A DNA stretch of 64,000 nt from Eulemur rufifrons. Its lineage: Eukaryota > Chordata > Mammalia > Primates > Lemuridae. This document shows positions 23,601 through 64,000 of this stretch, in pieces (the first letter of the stretch is position 1; each line of letters begins with the position of its first letter). The translations under genes and the position numbers were made by a program. The stretch spans positions 124,185,501 through 124,249,500 of the forward strand of contig NC_090989.1 in NCBI RefSeq assembly GCF_041146395.1, given 5' to 3'. The notes under the pieces were generated by a model. It was given only the letters and a program-made list of their open reading frames with translations. It did not search any database and was not told the DNA's origin.

Positions 23601-25139
23601 TTTTCTGCAATGTTTTTTAAATTCAATTTGAAAGAGGTATGTTTAAAGATAGAAAAAAATTAATAGCAGATTACTACTTCCTAGGATTTCCTCTTCCTTC
23701 CTGACCCTACTCCATAACCCTAAGGAAGCCAAACCCAGTTTTCTCCCTTAGTGAGGTTGCCAAGTTTCATAGGATGCTGCTCTCTATCACATGCTGCTTA
23801 GCGGGCTGGCACACCATGAACCCAAAGCATCTCCTGGAAAGCAGTCAGTACCAACAACCAGGAGAAAAAATTTCACTTCCATAGAAGAATAAACTCTTAC
23901 TAGTGCCTGACTGCAAATGTGGAGACCTTGTATCTACAATGAGACAGATGTGGAGTACTTGATATTCATCTTATAACGTCTTTCGATGACACATCTCAGT
24001 CATGACAGCTGAAAGTGATTCTGCATCTTATACCAATTTGAGATGAAATGCTATTTCTCTTGGATGAATGTATTAAAAATAGGCCTTCCCACTTTGAACA
24101 ACAGCTTTCTGAGCCATACAGGGTAAGTTGCTTTTGCATTTCTTTCCAGAGGCCTAGATAATGCTAAAATTCAAGTCCATCCAACTGTAAAAATTCTAAG
24201 ATGAGAACCTCACGTAAAGGAAGGAAGTTTTAAAATTAAAAGGCATGACTGCACCAGACTATATACCAGTCTCTTAAAATGGGAGAAATAAATGAATGAG
24301 ATAATACATGGAAAAGTGTTTCCAGCTAGTTTCACTGGGTTCTGTTTTTAAGGAGAGAAATCAAATTTCAAATGAGTATTTTATAATGCACATGCAATCT
24401 CTTCTATTCATACTAGTCTTGATAACATTTCATATATTTGGTTAAAATAGCTAAGTCTTCCTATATATGTATTTATATATATGTGTACATACACATATAT
24501 ACAGTCAAGGGAAAACTGTACTATATAAATACATTTTGGTTTAGAATGTTTTGTCCTGAGCAAATGAATTAGAGAGCATATTTTTCCCCTAAGATTGGGC
24601 TGTTAGGATATTTGAGTTTCTACTATTATTAAACTTTGTCTTCTTTAAGCAAGATAATATACTGTAGCCTATTCAAATTAAGCCTGTTTCTCTGGGTTTG
24701 TACAACCAATGAGAGGGAAACCACCACTTCTCTTGTGTATCCAAGAGGGTGGGAGGGAGCAGATAGACCAGAGACAACCAGACTCTTCTTCAAATTGGGC
24801 AGGGCTGGGAAGGGAGAGAGACAGGGAGCACAACTCAGATGGGACAGCAGATCAGAATATTCAACCCACTGTAAGAACAAGGAGTCTCAATGATGAGATG
24901 GGATTGATAACAGCTGGCATGTCCTTCCTGTTGATGTTCTGAGAACACTGACTTTCTACATATAGGAGCCTTTGCAGAGACTCAGAGAAGTCACTGACAT
25001 CAAATCTGCTACCAAGTACATCCATCCCAGAGAAAACATCTTGCTGGGAGATTGCAGGGTAGAGGAAATTGATGCCACTTCCTTTCCAGTCCACTGAATG
25101 TAATGCATTCCTTTTTGAATATCTAAATGAGTATGTAAA

Positions 25140-25380
25140 ACTTTTTGTAAAGGGCCCAACAGTAAATATTTTAGGTTTTGTGGGCCATATAGTCTCTATT
25201 GCAACTACTCACATTTACTGTTGTAGCATCAAAGCAGCCATAAACGATATACAAATGAATGCACATAGTCGTATTCTATTTAGTTCTACTCATTCTATTT
25301 AGATGTGTTCTAAATTTAATTTTCAAAAACAGGCAGCAGGCAGATTTGGCCTGCATGCCATAGTCTGTCTACCCCAAAAC
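25140..25380. mobile_element. hAT-Charlie-type non-autonomous DNA transposon
   Basis: Reads TTTTGTAAAGGGCCCAACAGTAAATATTTTAGGTTTTGTGGGCC (in pieces), GCATCAAAGCAGCCATAAACG, AAAACAGGCAGCAGGCAG and TTTGGCCTGCATGCCATAG. This order is that of a very common mammalian hAT MITE. The subfamily is not asserted. Confidence 0.7.
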
Positions 25381-26107
25381 TATGTAGTAGTTCCATGTGA
25401 GTGAGTTTAGCAGGATTAAAATAAACTGTTTCTCTAACTTGTAACACCTCTAAACTGATTCATGGGCCATCCAGACCAACTCCATATAGAAAGACACTTA
25501 CAAAATCTCATGCAATCCTATTATGCAACTATATAGATGAATATGAGAAAGGAAAATGAAAGAAAATATACTTCCTAAAGTTGATCTGATAATGCTTAAA
25601 ATGTAAAGTCTGTCACATCTTTCCTATCAAGCACACACTGTATACACAATCACTTATTCGGCTGGGGCCTGGTATATATTGCTCCAAGGATAATGTTTTT
25701 GTAAGACTCACCAACCAAGCTGTTTCATATTATGCTTGTAAAGTGCACACTTGATGAAAAAGAGCAAATGGTCAAGGCATTACAGTATTTTATTTATGAC
25801 CATAAGATGGCACCAAATTGTCACTTCTCAACTAATGGGCACTTCAGGGAAGTGCTACTCATCACAGGGAAAAGTTTAATAGAAAATTGCCTTTAATGTA
25901 GCTGAGAAGATTATTTAAAAAAAAAAAAACTGTATTAAAAAGCACATTTTGTTTGAGTTCAAAAACTAGAAATACAAAACTCAAATATGGACCTCTGGAA
26001 CTTATGTAGAAATTTCTGCCACTGAGTGCTCATAACACTGAGATGTGTTTTCTACTAAAAGGGTTACTAAGCAGAACAATGCAATTATAGCTTAACAAAT
26101 AATGGTG

Positions 26108-26453
26108 GGAAGGCACAGTGGCTCATGCCTGTAATCCTAGCACTCTGGGAGGCCAAGGTGGGTGGATCGCTCAAGGTCAAGAGTTTGAGACCAGCCTGAG
26201 CAAGAGTGAGACCTCGTCTCTACTAAAAAAATAGAAAGAAATTATATGGACAACTAAAAATATATAGAAAAAATTAGCCACGCGTAGTGGCGCATGCCTG
26301 TAGTCCCAGCTACTCGGGAGGCTGAGGCAGGAGGATCACTTGAGCCCAGGAGTTTGAGGTTGCTGTGAGCTAGGCTGATGCCACGGCACTGTAGCCCGGG
26401 CAACAGAGTGAGACTCTGTCTCAAAAAAAAAAAAAAAAACCCAACAATAAAAA
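26108..26453 (+). mobile_element. Lemur-type Alu with target-site duplication
   Basis: Full length with both arms and the extra block GGACAACTAAAAATATATAG between them. The right arm contains GAGCTAGGCTGATGCCACGG, and there is a long A-rich tail. Flanked by the 14-bp duplication AACAAATAATGGTG at 26094-26107 and 26454-26467, so the insertion is young. Confidence 0.95.
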
Positions 26454-26994
26454 AACAAATAATGGTGATGAGGCAAACCTGGGTTAGATATGAAAGGAAG
26501 TTCTGCTAGGCCTAACTGCCATGGAGCCACCACAGAAATGTGGGTCTTTTGCCAGGATATTTGTCAATTTCGCTAGAATTGAGCAAAAGGGGATAGGAAT
26601 AGCAAAGTCAGGTGTGTACAGTGACTGAACATGAAACAATGCCTGCCTAGAGAACAGCTATACAAGTACAGACTATTACTACTACTACGTCATATATATT
26701 CATGTGAACACAGGAATAACAGCAGGTTGAGATTAGAAAAGAACTTTTAAGGATCAAAACTAATGGCTGAAATTATTTTCACGTTTCTCCCCCAAACTTC
26801 AACATTTAAATTTATTCTAAATAAAAAAAGAAAATTGTATCAATAGTTCTGTCTAGATTTATCAACAAAGTGTCTTGGACTTAAATTTTTAATGCTTTCT
26901 AAAAAATAAAATCCCATAATTTTATGCCCAAACTTATGGCTACATTTACTCTTAATAGTATTTATAAGAAATTGTACTACACATACACTCGGTT

Positions 26995-27180
26995 TAGAGC
27001 AATCTGGAAAGGCTCTCCCAGTTGGCATTTCAGCTGGGCTTTGAAATACAGGTAAAGGTTCTGATTTTCAAAATTGGAGCAGAGGAAAAAGGCTTTCAAG
27101 TTGAAGTAACACTGTCCAAAAACACCTGAAAGTGGATTGTGTTGGAGCATTGGGTAGGATTTGAGGCTAGAAAAGTCCAA
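26995..27180 (-). mobile_element. L2 fragment, antisense
   Basis: GGCTCTCCCAGTTGGCATTT, CAGCTGGGCTTTGAAATAC and AAGTGGATTGTGTTGGAGCA follow the antisense L2 3' region. Diverged. Confidence 0.5.
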
Positions 27181-27889
27181 GGAATTATGAGTAAAAGGTG
27201 GGGGAACCCCCACACAATATTGTTTTCTACTCTCCTGCCATAATTATTTGTCAGAGCAAGTAGCTATTTTCTAATGATAATGTTATTCACTCACTGGGGT
27301 TTCTCACACAGCAAACTTCACTCTAAGCTATGCGGTTGTTTGATACATATCCACACGCACTCATACACACGTATACATGCACACTCTTACCTCTTAAACT
27401 GTCTTAACTGCAAATACCAAAAATTATTGCTACCAATAATTCAGATCAGTGTTTTATAGTCAGTAAATTCTTGAAAGCTCAATAACAAAAGAGATTATAA
27501 TATTCTTATCTTTTACCCCTGCATTTTGAATGTATACAACTATTTGCTAATTAACGTAATAACTATGCTCAAAGGGTTTTTAAAAAAATCTTATTCTGTC
27601 AAAGCTGAGTTTAATTTATTGCTTTACTTTTGTAACAAAAAAAAAATTGATGCTTGTGAAGGGAAGTTCTTTTTCTACTAGCTTATAATTAGTCAACCAT
27701 GGCTTTAATTGATTCCATGCTTTAGAAACCTCACCTAACAAATCCACCAGGAAATCTCAAGGACACCACAAACTTGACATTTCAAATGGACCTGTGTCCC
27801 ACTAAAGCCTGCTCAGCTTAGGTTATTTTGCCAACAGCTCTGCTATTCAAGCCAAAGTCCAGAAATCTGGTTATCTTCTATATTTTCCT

Positions 27890-29030
27890 TTTCTCCTGTC
27901 CAGTCATGTCAATGCTATTTCCTAGAAGACAGAAACTCCATACCTTCCTCTCTGTATTAACTACCACGACTAAATTATCCCTTTAACACTTAAGCTTCCA
28001 CGATTTTCTAATTGGTCTCCCTATTTCAGTCTTTACAACTGACCCTCTATACTTCTGTCAGCGTTAAGACAAGAATCCAAACTCACATCAAACTCCTGAA
28101 ATCCTCTGGCATGCTACCAAGACAAGTCATGCTGCTGCCTTCGCCACTAGGTTCCTGCTTATCTTTTCCAATCCCTCACATTATACTTCCTGCCTTAATA
28201 GTGTCAAACTCCTTGTGGTTTTTCACATGTTCCTTCCAGCCTCTACCGACACCTCTACAGAAGCTGAGCTGTTGGTTACAAGGTCCTACTGCTTCTTGGC
28301 TGGAAGTTCCCAAACTAAAGCTTGATTCAAATGCCACTAGTTTTAGGAATTTTCTTTGACAACCTCCTCTCATGAAGTTATTTCTCTCCTTCAGCTATTG
28401 TAGCATTTTGGACAGCATTTACCACTGTACTGGATATATTTTTCATTGGTCTTCAGAGTTGACTGAGAACTTCCTGAAGGCAAGATACTATCTCTTATTT
28501 CTTTATAAATCTAAATCTACAACAATGTTTGCAGACAATTATATCTATTTTAACATTAGGGACTGGTTACCCACTATCTGTTTTTAGCCATAACCAACTC
28601 TTGACAACTAAAACCCAAAATAAGGTTATCAAATAAGTCAATAGTCATACCAACTGCTAAGTGAGCTCACGGAAGCTTAAGCATCAGGATGATCTGTTTG
28701 TTCAGTCATATACCAGTTAGGATTAATATTTTTCCACACCATGTTTTAGTATGCAAATCAACTACTATTTGGATTGCAGGAGCTCAGTCTAAAAAAGCAC
28801 TTTAGAGCTTTTAAAGGAAACTTCTAGGGAAATGTGTGCTGGATTCACTTTAATGTATGTGTATTTTTAAAATAAATGTGCAAAGATCACTATTAACTTT
28901 CTTGAAACAGCTTGTTAGCAGTTATGTTCCCCTGCTATCTGTGTTCATGAGCTCCTGAAGGGCAGAGATGTTATCTGCTTTCTATTCCTAGCACACTTCA
29001 GGTACTAAATAAATGTGTAATGAAAAGATA
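27890..29030 (+). mobile_element. L2 fragments, sense
   Basis: About 27890-28560 follows sense L2: ATTGGTCTCCCTATTTCAGT, then CTGAAATCCTCTGGCATGC, then TTGACTGAGAACTTCCTGAAGG. A second 3' end at about 28920-29030 reads CATGAGCTCCTGAAGGGCAG and AGGTACTAAATAAATGTG. Confidence 0.6.
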
Positions 29031-29844
29031 ATCAATTCACCCCATCCTCCTAACTTCTTGGGTAAGTCATATGTGGAAGTAAAAATGCACATGACTTGAC
29101 AAGTGACACAGGCAGAAAAACAAGGTAAAGTTAATTATGGTTTCTAAGTATTATATTTATTGTTTGCCACCAATTCATTTCAGTGAGAAACTAAGTATGG
29201 CCAATACTCACTTTAATTATGCACTATATGAAAGAGATCAAAACTTAAAGTGATTTATAAAAGACAACCAATGTAAGAGATATATTCTGCATGAGTATAA
29301 AAGATAAAAACTGTCTTATCCTTGTGAGGGTGGTTACTACTATTAAATAAAGCCTGAATCCTCACAAGGGAGGTTTTTTGGGTTGTGTGTGGTTTCACTT
29401 TTGTTTCATCTCTGAGTCATGCAATTGCCAGCACAAACGTGAGAGCACATGCTCAGCTTTGTTTCCATGTGGCCAGTTTTGATTATGTGAGAACTGTCTA
29501 CCTAATTGGTGAATTATTTCAAGTTTCCTTCTTTTCTCCCCTGATGTTTAACCACTATGGAGCCAAATAACTTCTAAGGTAGTCTAACAAGGAAAAACAT
29601 CAAAGAAGCTAGTATTGTTAGGGAATATGGGGTAAAAATTTAGATACTAGCACATTTAAATCATCGATGCTAATTTGGACTAATATACTATGGAAAACTG
29701 AAAATCTGGATCAGTACTATACATTAATTTCCTTTTAAATCACAGATTCTGTCTACTATGAGTTCTCCCTAATTTCTGTACTTTCGGCATCCAACCTATG
29801 GATGATTTTAATGCTCATAGTCCCAACTGGAAGGTCAGTAATTT

Positions 29845-31671
29845 ATGAAAAAAAATCATTTTATTTTTATAGTTCAAATATCAAACAAAAGGATAGGCAC
29901 ACTAATTTCACACAAGTCATACTATGAACCTAAAATGCAAAGCAAAAGACTGATGTGCACTTAATACGTATTTAAGTCTTTGTAACAGAAAAGAAAAATC
30001 ATTACAAAATTTAGGTATGAGACATCAAGTAACTAATGAGAGAGTTGATTAGACAATGGCTTCCATGTTCCATCTAATGATATGGAACACTGTACCTTTG
30101 ACTATTCATCCTTAAAGGGTAAAGTAGAATAAATTGCAGACAGCTCCTTACACTAAACTACTTCAGTAACAAGGACTCAAAGAATATTTTCCCTATCGAT
30201 GACAATATTTCAGTGCTAATATTTGCAGTTTAATATTAGATAAAAGCTAATGCATGGTTTATCCATGCAATTTATAAAACACAAAACTTATTAACTTCAA
30301 GAAGAATTAAACCTGTAAGAATCTGAGACCCATCTATTTATAGAGAGAAATATTCAATAGGAGAACATATGTCTAATTTTGCATTTCTGGCCCAAATGTG
30401 CCACACACTCAAAACAAAATCCCTCTACCTCATCAAGTTTTTATATGAAAACTGATGGCATTATACAAAGCAGATCCATCTACTTCTCTAGTATGCCCAA
30501 TGAAACAAAAAGAAGAAGGCAGAGAGCAAATGGTAGAAGGGACAGACTCAGGGTTGTGCTACAAATCTAGGCCAAAGAAGCCACAGATGCATGAAGAGCA
30601 AGGCCAGCAAAGAATATTCCACGTGTACCCTTGTTCATAAACTGTTTGGGTTTTTTTTAATTCTTTAAGTGTAGTAGCCTATACTTCCTAAGAAATATGC
30701 TTTAAAACACACACAAAAATTAGAAAAAATAATAAAATTCAGTTATTCAACTGAGGTACTTGGATTTATAGAGAATAAAAAAATGATATTTGACAAAGTA
30801 TATATACATGTTAATATAATTTGTTCTAAATTTCAGCCCAGTCTTAAATGTTTATGACTGTATGATTAAGGGTTAATCACAGACATTGTTACCCTAACTA
30901 AAATGCCACTTGATAGCCCTGCATTAATTCTGCTATACCAAAGACTCATACCAAAAAACAAAACAAAAACAAACAAAAAAGCAACCATTTACACTTAACT
31001 AAGAAAAGCAAACATTTACTTCAAATTGTAGTATAGGCTTTTCAATCACAAAAAGAAAGAAAAGAACAGTGATCTGACAGTGGTCACATCCTGTGCAAAA
31101 AATGTGAGATACAAAAATGGTAGCACAAGGTATCTGAACTGCTTACATTACAGGAAAAAGGAAATACAATAGGTGAAATATGGCACTCCTGGGAATCAAC
31201 TTTTAAACCAAATAGAATGCCTTTGAAATGATTAAATTTATTTGTGTATTAGTAAGAAAGCCCCACCACCATAAATAGTACAATATTTAAAAATAAAAAA
31301 AAATATTTATATCTATCTAAGATAGACAGTGTATTTGTGTATTTGTACTGTTAGAACTCTTTAAGTGCAGAAAGTGGTTCAGGTTTTGTCTTTTTTTTTT
31401 TTTTTTTTTTATAACTGCCCATATGCTTTATAAAGTTCCACTCAATCGCAAAAGCCAATTTAAATCAAGGATTATGTTATTAAAGTTGCATAATTTCATT
31501 TGGGACTGCCAGCAGGTTAAAGTCTCAAATCAAGTCTTTAACATTAATGTTCATTTTTAGTCAATGAAAAGTTAAAAAGTTCCCAAATCTTCATTATCCT
31601 CTTGAACTTGCCCTTCTAAATGATCCTCAGACTGCAATTCCTAGTTTGCAAATAAAAGAATGCAATATGCA
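29845..31671 (-). other. ATP2C1: ATP2C1 3'UTR (extent estimated)
   Basis: Starts directly after the stop codon at 31672-31674. Candidate AATAAA signals on the minus strand are at 31237-31242, 29860-29865 and 29156-29161; I favour the middle one on expected UTR length. The UTR contains a T20 run on the plus strand (31391-31410), that is a 20-A run in the mRNA. Confidence 0.35.

Positions 31672-64000
<32,329 letters not shown>

Larger units (their letters stand above)
20611..29840. other. Intergenic region between ASTE1 and ATP2C1 (tail to tail)
   Basis: No conserved coding exon was recognised on either strand. Recognised contents: MIR 3' part (about 23095-23220), hAT relic (25140-25380), young lemur-type Alu (26108-26453), antisense L2 (about 26995-27180) and sense L2 (about 27890-28560 and 28920-29030). 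A 12-bp-arm AT-rich palindrome is at 24476-24501. In 20620-23090 and 23220-25130 I see nothing definite. Human ATP2C1 has alternative 3' ends, so rare distal ATP2C1 exons on the minus strand here cannot be excluded. Confidence 0.6.

Noticed and set aside
24476..24501. Palindrome TATATATGTGTA / TACACATATATA as a functional site.
   Set aside because: Alternating purine-pyrimidine AT/GT sequence forms such palindromes readily. No other support.
26336..26533. ORFs with [24 protein letters not shown] peptides (also near 51452 and 62269).
   Set aside because: These are translations of antisense Alu sequence, a common artefact.

Overview
The window is nuclear DNA from a primate, very probably a strepsirrhine (lemur-type). 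It is AT-rich and intron-rich, with GT-AG exons and abundant Alu, L1, L2 and MIR repeats. Several Alus are full length, flanked by clean target-site duplications, and carry an extra A/T-rich block (GACAACTAAAAATATATAG type) in the centre plus a right arm reading GCTGACGCCACGGCACT. I know these features from lemur Alus, not human ones.

Three protein-coding genes are present, in the same relative order and orientation as human 3q22.1 (reverse-complemented here). (1) NEK11, minus strand, left part: only the first coding exon (6777-6946) and a probable 5'UTR exon lie in the window; the rest of the gene runs off the left edge. (2) ASTE1, plus strand, complete: a non-coding first exon near 9990-10093 and four coding exons between 11274 and 20408, giving 679 codons. 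(3) ATP2C1 (the Golgi Ca2+/Mn2+ pump SPCA1), minus strand: 17 coding exons from the right edge to a stop at 31672-31674. They encode residues of about 293 to 920, that is the last two thirds of the protein, from transmembrane helix M4 to the C terminus.

NEK11 and ASTE1 are head to head across a CpG island (about 9530-10100) with a consensus CRE, ETS sites and an E-box, which looks like a bidirectional promoter. ASTE1 and ATP2C1 are tail to tail, about 9 kb apart. The intergenic stretch contains only repeats that I can recognise.

Everything else is intron or intergenic sequence. Recognisable repeats include nine Alus, several L1 3' ends, long L2 fragments, MIRs, hAT-Charlie and Tigger DNA transposon relics, and a truncated 5S rRNA retrocopy. 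I see no sign of an undescribed biological system. The most interesting local signals are the tail-less 5S retrocopy with its own target-site duplication, two upstream ORFs overlapping the ASTE1 start in both alternative frames, the A11 run in the ASTE1 coding sequence, an L1 cleanly splitting a MIR with a 17-bp duplication, an Alu A-tail about 80 nt from an ATP2C1 splice acceptor, and a perfect 13-bp hairpin in an ATP2C1 intron.
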